Below are positions 56,351 through 64,000 of a stretch of 64,000 nt of DNA, in pieces. Below the pieces are notes generated by a model that saw only the letters and a program-made list of their open reading frames with translations, was not told the origin of the DNA and made no database searches. This DNA comes from Bacteroidota bacterium (GTDB taxonomy: Bacteria; Bacteroidota; Bacteroidia; Chitinophagales; Chitinophagaceae). Numbering within the stretch: the stretch's first letter is position 1; every line of letters starts with the position of its first letter. The DNA lies in the NCBI GenBank assembly GCA_030706685.1, contig JAUZOA010000005.1, forward strand, positions 1 through 64,000. Direction: 5' to 3'. Both the position numbers and the translations under genes were made by a program.

Positions 56351-58324
56351 ATGAACGGACAGAATAAAAGAATTAATCCATCGGGCCCTCCTCCATCCAG
56401 GCCGCGAAGACGTTTCAGCATGTTATGGATCTATGCATTGTTGCTGGCACTTCTTTTTGTCCCCTCCCTGTTCAACATTGGTTTTTCCGGCAAAGAAATA
56501 ACGTGGCAGCAGTTTGAGAATGATATAATAAGCCGCAAGGCCGTGGAAAAAATAGTGATCGTGAATAATGAAAAGGCTGACATATATATAAAAAATGAAT
56601 TTGCCAATGACCCTTATTTCAAAGATGTATTGAAACGCAGCACAGGGCCACACTATTTTTTTAATATCGGTTCCGTAGAATCATTTGAAAGGAAGCTGGA
56701 TGAAGCACAGAAAAACTTTCCGGCCAATGAAAAAATCATTGTGAGCTATGTAAAAAAATCCAACTGGTTCTGGACAATTATGAGCTGGGTCCTGCCCTTT
56801 ATTGTTTTGTTTGCTTTATGGAATTTCCTGTTGCGCAGGTCAGGAGCGATGGGAGCAGGCGGAGGCGGTTCATCTATTTTTAATTTTGGGAAAACTACAG
56901 CTACATTGGTTGAAAAGGAAAAAAGCAGTGTCACGTTTAATGATGTAGCTGGCCTGGAAGAAGCAGAGATGGAAGTAAGAGAAGTTGTTGACTTTTTAAA
57001 GAATCCTGGTTCTTTTACAAAGCTGGGTGCAAAGATTCCTAAAGGAGTCATATTAGTCGGCCCTCCCGGAACAGGAAAAACCTTACTGGCGAAAGCTGTT
57101 GCCGGCGAAGCACAGGTACCGTTCTTTTCTATTTCAGGATCAGAATTCGTAGAAATGTTTGTAGGAGTCGGCGCTTCAAGGGTTCGTGATTTATTCAGGA
57201 GAGCCAAAGAAAAAGCGCCGTGCATTATTTTTATAGACGAGATAGATGCTATCGGGAGATCGAGAGGAAAAGGAGCATTTCTTGGTGGAGCGAATGATGA
57301 AAGAGAAAGTACCCTTAATCAGTTGTTGACCGAAATGGATGGCTTTGGCACAAATAGCGGAGTGATCGTTTTAGCCGCTACCAATCGTGCAGATATGCTG
57401 GATCCGGCCTTACTTCGGCCCGGAAGATTTGACCGTCATATATACCTGGAACTGCCCAATCTTACTGAGAGGGAAGAAATCTTTAAAGTACACCTGCGCC
57501 CTCTTGTTATCGATGAAACAATAGACGTGCATTTTCTCGCTTCGCAAACTCCGGGTTTCTCCGGCGCCGATATTGCTAATATTTGTAATGAATCAGCCCT
57601 GATCGCTGCACGGAAGAAAAAAGAAAAAGTAGGAAGACAGGATTTCCTGGATGCCATTGATAGAATAGTCGCGGGTATTGAAAAGAAAAGCAAGATCATT
57701 TCACCGGAAGAGAAAAAAACAATTGCCTATCATGAAGCAGGGCATGCTGTAGTAAGCTGGTTATTAAAACATATTGATCCTATAATAAAAGTATCTATCA
57801 TTCCCCGGGGTAAATCTTTGGGCGCAGCCTGGTACTTGCCGGAGGAAAAACAATTGCGCAGTGAATCGGCCTTTGCAGAACACTTATGCGCCACGCTGGG
57901 TGGCAGGGCATCTGAAGAAATCATATTTGGCGAAGTTTCATCGGGAGCATTGGATGACCTCGAAAAAGTAACAAAAGAAGCCTATATGATGGTGGTCTAT
58001 TATGGTTTCAATAAAAAGATCGGAAACATCAGTTATTATGATTCTTCCGGCCAGAGAGATATGGGTATTCAAAAACCATTTAGCGAGGAAACCGGCAGGC
58101 TGATTGATGAAGAAGTTCGCAAATTGGTTGATTCAGCTTATCAAAAAGCCAAAGCTATTCTGCAGGAAAACAAAGAATCGTTAATAAAAATCGCAGAATT
58201 GCTGCTGAAAAAGGAAGTTATTTTCAAGGAAGATATCGAAAGTATATTAGGCAGACGCCCTGATGATAAAGCAACTGCTGAGACAAAATCTAAAATTGTT
58301 CCTGCAATCACCCAACAAAACTGA
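56351..58324 (+). CDS. ftsH: ATP-dependent zinc metalloprotease FtsH
   Basis: 657 residues. Two transmembrane helices (about 23-43 and 138-162) flank a periplasmic domain. The AAA+ module has Walker A GPPGTGKT (237-244), Walker [12 protein letters not shown] and the arginine-finger region [20 protein letters not shown]. The protease domain has the zinc site HEAGH (461-465). It degrades membrane and regulatory proteins. An FtsH gene under the same FNR-type control as the surrounding genes suggests this is an additional, stress-specific copy rather than the housekeeping one; that is an inference. Confidence 0.95.
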   Translation: MNGQNKRINPSGPPPSRPRRRFSMLWIYALLLALLFVPSLFNIGFSGKEITWQQFENDIISRKAVEKIVIVNNEKADIYIKNEFANDPYFKDVLKRSTGPHYFFNIGSVESFERKLDEAQKNFPANEKIIVSYVKKSNWFWTIMSWVLPFIVLFALWNFLLRRSGAMGAGGGGSSIFNFGKTTATLVEKEKSSVTFNDVAGLEEAEMEVREVVDFLKNPGSFTKLGAKIPKGVILVGPPGTGKTLLAKAVAGEAQVPFFSISGSEFVEMFVGVGASRVRDLFRRAKEKAPCIIFIDEIDAIGRSRGKGAFLGGANDERESTLNQLLTEMDGFGTNSGVIVLAATNRADMLDPALLRPGRFDRHIYLELPNLTEREEIFKVHLRPLVIDETIDVHFLASQTPGFSGADIANICNESALIAARKKKEKVGRQDFLDAIDRIVAGIEKKSKIISPEEKKTIAYHEAGHAVVSWLLKHIDPIIKVSIIPRGKSLGAAWYLPEEKQLRSESAFAEHLCATLGGRASEEIIFGEVSSGALDDLEKVTKEAYMMVVYYGFNKKIGNISYYDSSGQRDMGIQKPFSEETGRLIDEEVRKLVDSAYQKAKAILQENKESLIKIAELLLKKEVIFKEDIESILGRRPDDKATAETKSKIVPAITQQN

Positions 58325-58419
58325 ACAGTTGATTACAACCATTTTTCGGTGTCTTACAGGCAGCCGGGTGTTAATAAATCAGCTGTATAAATAACTACTT
58401 TACCGGGTAGTAAATAACA

Positions 58420-58460
58420 CAGGAGACGATCCGTAATCAAGTTACTGAGATCGTCTCCTG
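58420..58460. terminator. Bidirectional terminator between ftsH and the BON gene
   Basis: CAGGAGACGAT (58420-58430) and ATCGTCTCCTG (58450-58460) are perfect 11-bp complements. The 19-nt loop contains a smaller GTAA/TTAC stem. It lies between two convergent genes, so it can stop transcription from both sides. T-runs on either side are weak. Confidence 0.75.
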
Positions 58461-58506
58461 CAGGGAAAGTCTCCCCTTTTGTGGTATATCAACAAATCTT
58501 GCCCTG

Positions 58507-59181
58507 TTATTCTTCAAAAGAATATTCAGGTTCTGCAATTTTTAGGTCGCTTTCAACACTGATCACACCCGGTGCAGACCAGGCAGCTCTTTCGGCATCT
58601 TCCTTTTCGGCAAATGAGCGAACCTCTCCGTGAAGAGTAACTCTGCTTCCTGAAACCTCAACGGTGACTTTTCCTGCGTCAATGCTCGCACTCCTGTGGA
58701 AGGCAGTACTGATCTTTTGCTGAATGTCTGAAGCTTTGAACTTCGGCTTTACTGTAATTAAATTAAGTACAGAACGTACTCCGGCTAAATTCTCAATGGA
58801 TGTTTGTGCATTAGTACGCTGGTATTCCCATTCCACCTCGCCTTCAAGTTTCACATTGCCATCCTCTACTTTTATTTTAATCTTTTCTTCCTGTACAGCG
58901 CTATGCCATTTTAAAGCATTCAGCACAGCTTCTGCAATTTCGGCGTCCGTTTTACGGGAACTGGTGGAAATACTCACTTGTATTTCTTCCGCGACTGCTT
59001 TCACCCCTGCCACTCTTTTCGCTGCTTTTTCAGCCGCCAATTTTTTAGAATAAGCATCCACCTGGCCGGAAAGCGTAACCACACCGTTTTTAACAGCCAC
59101 CCCAATTTCTGACGCGTTTAAAAAGGGCTCCCACTTAAGTTCTTCCATCACGTCTTTTTGAATTTGGATATCGTTTTTCAT
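58507..59181 (-). CDS. Triple BON-domain protein
   Basis: 224 residues with three consecutive BON domains (about 1-70, 75-145, 150-215), each with the alpha-beta pattern and the [20 protein letters not shown] / [14 protein letters not shown] / [19 protein letters not shown] hairpins, and the GV(R/K/I)(S/A)V turn. No signal peptide is visible, so it is probably cytoplasmic, unlike OsmY. BON domains are thought to bind lipids or other hydrophobic ligands and are frequent in stress regulons. It is transcribed from the divergent region shared with the Usp gene. Confidence 0.9.
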   Translation of the reverse strand: MKNDIQIQKDVMEELKWEPFLNASEIGVAVKNGVVTLSGQVDAYSKKLAAEKAAKRVAGVKAVAEEIQVSISTSSRKTDAEIAEAVLNALKWHSAVQEEKIKIKVEDGNVKLEGEVEWEYQRTNAQTSIENLAGVRSVLNLITVKPKFKASDIQQKISTAFHRSASIDAGKVTVEVSGSRVTLHGEVRSFAEKEDAERAAWSAPGVISVESDLKIAEPEYSFEE

Positions 59182-59223
59182 ACTTGATTGTTTTAAGAGT
59201 TAATAAACAGAACTTTCCTTTTT

Positions 59224-59289
59224 CAAAGGAACCCATTACCTAAACCCCTTTCCTATGATAAACGTCACCATTTTCAGTGACACCCATCA
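59224..59289 (-). promoter_or_regulatory. FNR-type tandem-site promoter of the BON gene
   Basis: Minus strand: TGATGGGTGTCA (59289-59278), 10 nt, TGACGTTTATCA (59267-59256), 24 nt, TTCCTTTG (59231-59224). The start codon at 59181 follows after about 42 nt. It is divergent from the Usp promoter 54 bp away. Confidence 0.82.
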
Positions 59290-59342
59290 CGGGGCAAATT
59301 TTTATACACCGCTTCTACGCCGGTCATCATTCCCGTTATAAA

Positions 59343-59408
59343 ATACATTAGTCAGCCTTTCTGTTGACGGGCGTCATTGCCCGAAGGAATGTTCTGCCGG
59401 TAGCTTTG
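59343..59408 (+). promoter_or_regulatory. FNR-type tandem-site promoter of the Usp-CapA-PRTase operon
   Basis: Distal ATACATTAGTCA (59343-59354, left half degenerate), 10 nt, proximal TGACGGGCGTCA (59365-59376), 24 nt beginning TTG, TAGCTTTG (59401-59408). The ATG at 59439 follows after 30 nt. The -7 element is identical to those of the VOC and methyltransferase promoters. Confidence 0.8.
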
Positions 59409-59438
59409 TTTAGATTCCTTTATGAAAAATAGTAAACA

Positions 59439-60317
59439 ATGAAAAAGATATTAGTGGCTACCGATTTTTCAGAAGCTGCCAGGAATGCTTCAGAATATAG
59501 CCTTGAATTAGCCAGGACGCTTCATGCCGGGATAGTTCTTTTTACAGCGTACCAGCAAATGCCGGTACCTGTCACAGAAACGCCGGTAATTATTACACTG
59601 GAAGATATGAGGAAACTGGCTCAACAAGGCTTGGATGCAGAAGCGAAAATCATTGATCCTGATCACAGAATAAACATTGAAACTTATTGTAAGGAAGGCG
59701 TTCCTGAAAAAGCTATCTTAAAAGCGGCAAAAGATACCAACGCCGATCTCATTATTGCGGGGATGAAACGAACGGGTAAAAGCATACGAAGAATACTGGG
59801 CAGCACCACCACCGCACTGGCCAGGAAGACCAGCATTCCCCTGATCGTCGTGCCTGAAGGACTAAAATACAGCCGCATCGCAACCATTGCATTAGCCAAC
59901 GAAAGTGATCTTGCCCCTGATGAAGACAGTCGGTTGCTGGATGCATTGCTTACACTGGCAGAAAAATTCTATTCCAAACTTTACCTGGTACGGGTAGCTA
60001 AAGACAAGTTCTGGGAAGCGTATGAAGTATTAAACCTTCCGCTTAGATTAAGCAGGATGATGCGAACTCTTGACCCGGTTTATGAGTGCATTGAAGGCAA
60101 AGATATTCCGCAGGCACTAAATGAGTTTATAGATGCGTATCATGTCACCATGCTGGCCATGATCCCCCATAAACATTCCTTCCTGGATAAGTGGTTTATT
60201 AAAAGTACCACGCGGTCTATGATATTTAAAAGCAACGTACCCTTGCTGATTTTACCTGACCTGCCGGCCGCTACTAAAAGTCGTAAGCTGACCCAAAAGG
60301 AAGAAAAGATATGGTAG
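59439..60317 (+). CDS. Tandem universal stress protein (two Usp domains)
   Basis: 292 residues. The first Usp domain (1-147) has KKILVATDFSEAARNASEYS, the NADLIIAGMKRTGKSIRRIL segment and the ATP-binding-like GSTTTALARKTSIPLIVVP. The second (150-275) keeps the fold (RIATIALANESDLAPDEDSR, VTMLAMIPHKHSFLDKWF, STTRSMIFKSNVPLLILPDL) with a weaker nucleotide motif. Tandem Usp proteins are typical of anoxia and dormancy regulons. It is the first gene of the operon with the CapA-like and phosphoribosyltransferase genes. Confidence 0.93.
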   Translation: MKKILVATDFSEAARNASEYSLELARTLHAGIVLFTAYQQMPVPVTETPVIITLEDMRKLAQQGLDAEAKIIDPDHRINIETYCKEGVPEKAILKAAKDTNADLIIAGMKRTGKSIRRILGSTTTALARKTSIPLIVVPEGLKYSRIATIALANESDLAPDEDSRLLDALLTLAEKFYSKLYLVRVAKDKFWEAYEVLNLPLRLSRMMRTLDPVYECIEGKDIPQALNEFIDAYHVTMLAMIPHKHSFLDKWFIKSTTRSMIFKSNVPLLILPDLPAATKSRKLTQKEEKIW

Positions 60318-60393
60318 GCTATTGGCAGAGAAAGACTTCCGGCCTTTCCTGCCCCGGATCAAAGCGAAAAGTATATGCGATAACCAAGCAATT

Positions 60394-61404
60394 ATGGATG
60401 ATAACAGGATTACCATTGGCCTTGCCGGGGATGTAATGATCGGCAGAAACGTTAATGAAGTCATTACGAGCAAAGGATATTCGTATCCGTGGGGGGATAT
60501 CCTATCCCTCCTGACAAGTACGGATATCAATATTATCAACCTTGAAACAACGCTGACGAACAGCATCAGCAAGATTCACAAGACATTTAATTTTAAAGCC
60601 GCTCCAGATAAAGTAAGCACCTTAGCAAAAGCGCGTATCACAGCTGTTAACCTGGCGAATAACCATATCATGGATTTTGACGAAGAAGGTTTAACGGAAA
60701 CGATCCGTACGCTGCAGGATGCCCGTATAAAATATGCCGGCGCGGGCATGGATGAACAGCAGGCCGCGAAACCTGTTATCATTACTTGCAGGGATACCCG
60801 TATAGGCATGCTGGGTTTTACGGATAATGAACCCGGGTGGCGCGCCGGCGTTTCCAGTTGTGGCATAAATTATATTAATGTTCTTAACAGCCGCAGCAAA
60901 GAAAAAGCCCTGAACAGTATTCAGCAGCTTCGCAGCGAAGCGGATCTTATTATAGTCAGTATTCATTGGGGACCCAATATGAAAGAAAAACCTGATCCTG
61001 GTTTTGTTGAATTCGCCCATGAAATGATTGACAACGGGGCAGATCTCATCCATGGTCACAGCGCTCATATTTTCCAGGGAATAGAAGTCTATAAGAATAA
61101 ACTTATCCTTTACGATACCGGTGATTTTTTGGATGATTATGTTGTTGATCCCGTCCTGAGAAATGATCACTCCTTTTTCTTCATTGCGGAAATTAATAAG
61201 AAAAAATTTTCCCGTCTGCATCTGGTCCCTGTATTGATCAGCAAATGCCAGGTAAACCTTGCCTCACTCAAGGACAGCCGGTGGAGCCTTCAACGAATGC
61301 AGCAACTTTCTGCCGCCTTCGGAACAAAGGTGACAGATGCAGGCTATATAATACCCGGAAATGAAATAAATGGCCAAACAAAATTTCTTCATGCAAAAAA
61401 ATAA
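60394..61404 (+). CDS. CapA/PgsA-like metallophosphatase
   Basis: 336 residues from ATG 60394 (MDDNRITIGLAGDVMIGRNV); an in-frame TTG at 60322 is less likely. The CapA fold is shown by GDVMIGR, INLETTLTNS, NLANNHIMDFDEEGL, MLGFTDNE, VSIHWGPNMKEKPDPG and HGHSAHIFQGIEVYKNKLIL, which supply the dinuclear metal ligands. CapA proteins take part in poly-gamma-glutamate synthesis or act as phosphoesterases. There are no capB/capC genes nearby and no signal peptide, so a cytoplasmic phosphoesterase role is more likely. Rv0574c of the mycobacterial dormancy regulon is of this family. Confidence 0.88.
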   Translation: MDDNRITIGLAGDVMIGRNVNEVITSKGYSYPWGDILSLLTSTDINIINLETTLTNSISKIHKTFNFKAAPDKVSTLAKARITAVNLANNHIMDFDEEGLTETIRTLQDARIKYAGAGMDEQQAAKPVIITCRDTRIGMLGFTDNEPGWRAGVSSCGINYINVLNSRSKEKALNSIQQLRSEADLIIVSIHWGPNMKEKPDPGFVEFAHEMIDNGADLIHGHSAHIFQGIEVYKNKLILYDTGDFLDDYVVDPVLRNDHSFFFIAEINKKKFSRLHLVPVLISKCQVNLASLKDSRWSLQRMQQLSAAFGTKVTDAGYIIPGNEINGQTKFLHAKK

Positions 61405-61407
61405 GCC

Positions 61408-62055
61408 ATGTTTGAAGACAGGAAGGATGCGGCTTTGCAATTAGCGAAAGCGCTGGAAAAATACAAAGACAAAGGAGCCATTGTCCTGGGTATACCCAGG
61501 GGTGGCGCTGTAACAGCCTATTATGTAGCGCTGCATTTACATGCGGAATTTTCTTTATTGGTATCAAGAAAACTGGGACACCCGGCCAACCCGGAATATG
61601 CTGTTGGCGCCATAGCTGAAGATGGAACCATTCACTTAAATAAGCTGGCCCTGCAGGAAGCGACCCGGGGGGAAATTGATGAAGTAGTGGCACAACAGAA
61701 AAAAGAAATTGAGCGGCGCATAAAAATTTTGCGAAAGGGCGAACCGCTCCCGGAAATCAGGAATAAAATTGTTCTTATAGTAGATGACGGGATTGCCACC
61801 GGGGCCACCCTCTTTGCTGCCATCAAAATGTGCAAAAACAAAGAGGCTGCTAAAATCGTAGTAGCGGCTCCAGTTTCAGGAAGAGAAATAATAAAAGAAC
61901 TGAATAAAGAGGCCGATGAAGTAATTGTCCTGGAAACCCCCGTTTTCTATCATGCAGTGTCGCTGGCTTATGAATCATTTCCAACAGTGACGGATAATGA
62001 GGCCCTGGGATTCCTGGAAAAATGGAAAAAAGAAAATACTGCGCCCCGGCAATAA
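61408..62055 (+). CDS. Phosphoribosyltransferase-like protein
   Basis: 215 residues, type I PRTase fold: FEDRKDAALQLAKALEKYKD, VLGIPRGGAVTAYYVALHL, RKLGHPANPEYAVGAIAEDG and the PRPP loop IVLIVDDGIATGATLFAAIK. It starts 3 bp after the CapA stop, so it is co-transcribed with it. Proteins of this type (including the N-terminal part of Rv0571c) are repeatedly linked to universal stress proteins; their substrate is unknown. The nearby PRPP synthase gene would provide its substrate. Confidence 0.9.
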   Translation: MFEDRKDAALQLAKALEKYKDKGAIVLGIPRGGAVTAYYVALHLHAEFSLLVSRKLGHPANPEYAVGAIAEDGTIHLNKLALQEATRGEIDEVVAQQKKEIERRIKILRKGEPLPEIRNKIVLIVDDGIATGATLFAAIKMCKNKEAAKIVVAAPVSGREIIKELNKEADEVIVLETPVFYHAVSLAYESFPTVTDNEALGFLEKWKKENTAPRQ

Positions 62056-62083
62056 CCCGGCTACAAAAAGCAAGTCTGCTAAC

Positions 62084-63130
62084 TTACGTCGTTGATGACA
62101 GGTCATAGTTTTCGGCCAGTCTTAAATAAGCATTGGCCCTGGTCAGCCACTTGGGGTCTTCTTTATATTGGGGCTCTGCAATATGTCTTGCCACAAGATA
62201 AGCCCGGAGGCAGGCTTTCTTTATTTTATAAAAATTGATCAGCGTGCGGGGGATATTATCATGCGTTAGCTTCCCGTATATATCAATAAAAAGATTACCG
62301 GTTGAAGTATTGCCCATCATTTCACATTCCATACCAAGAAAAGATAGCTCTTCGGCAATATCCATTACTCTTAATTCCCTGCTGAATTCCAACGCGTCAA
62401 TAATAGCAGGTTGCGGTGCCAGGCAAATATGTTCAGGCCGCAGATCTCCATGCGCTTCAATAATTTTTCCGTTAGCTATTCTCGTCTCAAATAATAAAGA
62501 ATGATCATGAAGAAAACTCACCAGTTTATTACTAAGCGGCTCCACCAATGTATCCGGGAAGTGATATAGCGGCCGCATTAATTCTGTATGGGCGGAAATA
62601 ATCTCCTCCCTTAATTTCTTCCTGTACGATTCCCCATCCATGTAAACGGGTGGGGCTTTTTTATAAAATTCAGCCAATAGTTCCGCCGCTCCTTTAACCA
62701 ATGCTTCATTAACCATTTGATGGTTAATGGCGTAGTCCAGTAAATTTTCTTCCGGGATACGTTTCATTTTTACCATCCATTCCATGACCCGGCCTTTTCC
62801 TTCTATTTGCAGTTTTCCCGCTTCATCCAATACAAGCGGCACTATTCCGATATAAATATCCGCAGCCAGCCTTTTATTTAAACGGATTTCTTCCCTGCAA
62901 TTATTAAATCTCGCTTCCAGTGTCCGCAAATCAAGCAAACGATAGGCAACAGGCTTTTTGAGTTTATACACCACATCATTTACTATGAAAACCCATGACA
63001 TATGTGTTTCTTTTGTTTCTACTTTCACTGACCGATGCGGATACGACTCCGGTCGTTTTAAAAAAGAAACCTTTTCCTCTATAGACACGGTATTTTCTGT
63101 GAGGGGTTCTATGGAGTTATTTTTTACCAT
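62084..63130 (-). CDS. Aminoglycoside-phosphotransferase-like kinase domain protein
   Basis: 348 residues. N-terminal lobe FIVNDVVYKLKKPVAYRLLD has the ATP-binding Lys pattern and MEWMVKMKRIPEENLLDYAI is the hinge. The catalytic HGDLRPEHI followed by PAIIDALEFS matches the HxDxxxxN / IDxE-like pair of APH kinases, with His in place of Asn. It matches the first domain of Rv2004c-type proteins, but the C-terminal P-loop kinase domain of those is absent. Substrate unknown. It lies 14 bp after the PRPP synthase gene, in the same operon. Confidence 0.82.
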   Translation of the reverse strand: MVKNNSIEPLTENTVSIEEKVSFLKRPESYPHRSVKVETKETHMSWVFIVNDVVYKLKKPVAYRLLDLRTLEARFNNCREEIRLNKRLAADIYIGIVPLVLDEAGKLQIEGKGRVMEWMVKMKRIPEENLLDYAINHQMVNEALVKGAAELLAEFYKKAPPVYMDGESYRKKLREEIISAHTELMRPLYHFPDTLVEPLSNKLVSFLHDHSLLFETRIANGKIIEAHGDLRPEHICLAPQPAIIDALEFSRELRVMDIAEELSFLGMECEMMGNTSTGNLFIDIYGKLTHDNIPRTLINFYKIKKACLRAYLVARHIAEPQYKEDPKWLTRANAYLRLAENYDLSSTT

Positions 63131-63144
63131 GAACGAATAGTTTA

Positions 63145-64000
63145 TTAATCCTCCAACAACTCTGTGATTGAACCGCCTTCCTGCATTCGTTTAATGGCCA
63201 CGGCAAAAAGCGGGGCCGCATTTAATACAATCACTTTTTCTTTTACTCTTGCACGTTCCAATCTGAAAGGCTGAACCGTATTGGTGATAATGATTTGCTG
63301 TAAAGCGTCTCCCTGTAATGTTTCATCGGGCCTGCCTGTAAATATGCCATGAGTAGCCAGTGCCAGCACTTTCTTAGCTCCCGATTTTTTACAGGCGGCA
63401 GCCGCCCTTGCTATGGTACCGCCGGTACTTATCAAATCATCAATAATGATGACAGTTCTGTCTTTTACTTCCCCCGCAATTCGTTCTCCCGATACGATGC
63501 CACTGCTCCGGTATTTTTCCATAAATATAACCGGCAATTCCCGGCTCAATCGTTTACCCAGCGTTTGTTGAAATTGTTCCGCTCTTTTAATACCTCCAAA
63601 ATCAGGCGACATGATTACCGGGTCCTCGTTTTTTATAAGCGGAACCAAATAATCAGCAAACAGTTTTCTCGCTTCCAGGTTTTCCGCAGGTATGGTAAAA
63701 GAATTTTGAAAAGCCTGGAGATTATGCACATCCATTGTAACGATGCTGTCACTTCCGGCTGTTTCTAACAGGCGGGCTATATAACGGGTAGTGACCGGGT
63801 CCCGTGATTTTGTTTTGCGGTCTTTGCGTGCATAACATAAATAAGGAATCACTGCGGTAACCTTATTGGCGGAAGCATCTTTAAGCGCGGAGATAAAAAA
63901 AAGAAGACGACAGAGTTTGTCGTTTACACTTTGCGTCATATCGCTGTAAAGGGAATGAATGACAAAAACATCCTGGTTGCGTACATTTTCAAGCGGCCTG
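63145..64000 (-). CDS. prs: Ribose-phosphate pyrophosphokinase, 5' end outside the window
   Basis: The open frame continues upstream of the ATG at 63939 to the window edge, encoding [19 protein letters not shown], the normal N-terminal part of PRPP synthases (NVR-x-x-DVFVIQS). The visible 285 residues include [14 protein letters not shown], the [20 protein letters not shown] loop, [12 protein letters not shown] and the PRPP-binding [14 protein letters not shown]. It makes PRPP from ribose 5-phosphate and ATP. The [11 protein letters not shown] segment differs from the usual IQSTC-x-P-x-ND, suggesting a divergent paralogue rather than the housekeeping enzyme. Confidence 0.93.
   Translation of the reverse strand, partial: RPLENVRNQDVFVIHSLYSDMTQSVNDKLCRLLFFISALKDASANKVTAVIPYLCYARKDRKTKSRDPVTTRYIARLLETAGSDSIVTMDVHNLQAFQNSFTIPAENLEARKLFADYLVPLIKNEDPVIMSPDFGGIKRAEQFQQTLGKRLSRELPVIFMEKYRSSGIVSGERIAGEVKDRTVIIIDDLISTGGTIARAAAACKKSGAKKVLALATHGIFTGRPDETLQGDALQQIIITNTVQPFRLERARVKEKVIVLNAAPLFAVAIKRMQEGGSITELLED

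Noticed and set aside
1-64000. CRISPR arrays, insertion sequences, prophage genes, tRNA or rRNA genes
   Set aside because: None seen by eye; the only tandem array is the protein-coding 51-bp repeat.

Overview
The window is a chromosomal segment of a Bacteroidota bacterium, most likely Chitinophagaceae or a close relative. Support for this: a SusC/SusD pair, a two-component propeller sensor kinase, FG-GAP/ASPIC lipoproteins, -7 promoter elements of the TAnnTTTG type, almost no Shine-Dalgarno sequences, and an ECF sigma-factor pseudogene whose residues read like the Chitinophagaceae form. This placement rests on family knowledge; no search was run.

Region 1 (1-26 kb) is a polysaccharide-utilisation locus for arabinan-decorated pectin. 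It holds three tandem GH51 arabinofuranosidases, two FG-GAP/ASPIC lipoproteins (one cut by the window start), a GH43 arabinanase-like lipoprotein, SusD and SusC. A sensor kinase and a separate REC-AraC regulator follow; these are normally one fused protein. Next come a GH28 polygalacturonase-like enzyme, a GH106 rhamnosidase-like enzyme, a TIM-barrel sugar isomerase and a PhyH-type dioxygenase. Region 2 (26-40.5 kb) is mixed: a serine hydrolase, a DUF3175 protein, a decayed ECF sigma-factor gene, a molybdenum-cofactor operon (moeA, tauE/safE, moaD, moaE, moaC-moaB fusion), a giant adhesin-like protein with exactly 52 repeats of 17 residues, a beta-helix protein, a GH16 glucanase and two small enzymes.

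Region 3 (40.9-64 kb) is a metabolic and stress island. It encodes a VOC protein, a baeRF release-factor-like protein, a methyltransferase, AMP-forming acetyl-CoA synthetase, pyruvate dehydrogenase E1 alpha/beta and E2 with a DUF5655 gene inside the operon, an acyl carrier protein, PEP synthase, glucokinase, a class II ribonucleotide reductase, FtsH, a triple-BON protein, a tandem universal stress protein, a CapA-like protein, a phosphoribosyltransferase, an APH-like kinase and PRPP synthase. Its gene content resembles the DosR dormancy regulon of Mycobacterium tuberculosis.

The main discovery is in the DNA between these genes. Nine promoters share one rigid layout: two FNR-like 12-mers (TGAY-N4-RTCA) separated by exactly 10 nt, then 23-24 nt, then a TAnnTTTG-like -7 element. 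This puts the proximal site near -41.5, the class II Crp/Fnr activator position. Eight of the promoters face protein genes. The ninth faces no protein gene and instead reads about 210 nt into a strong intrinsic terminator, which predicts an FNR-type-controlled small RNA. No Crp/Fnr regulator gene lies in the window.
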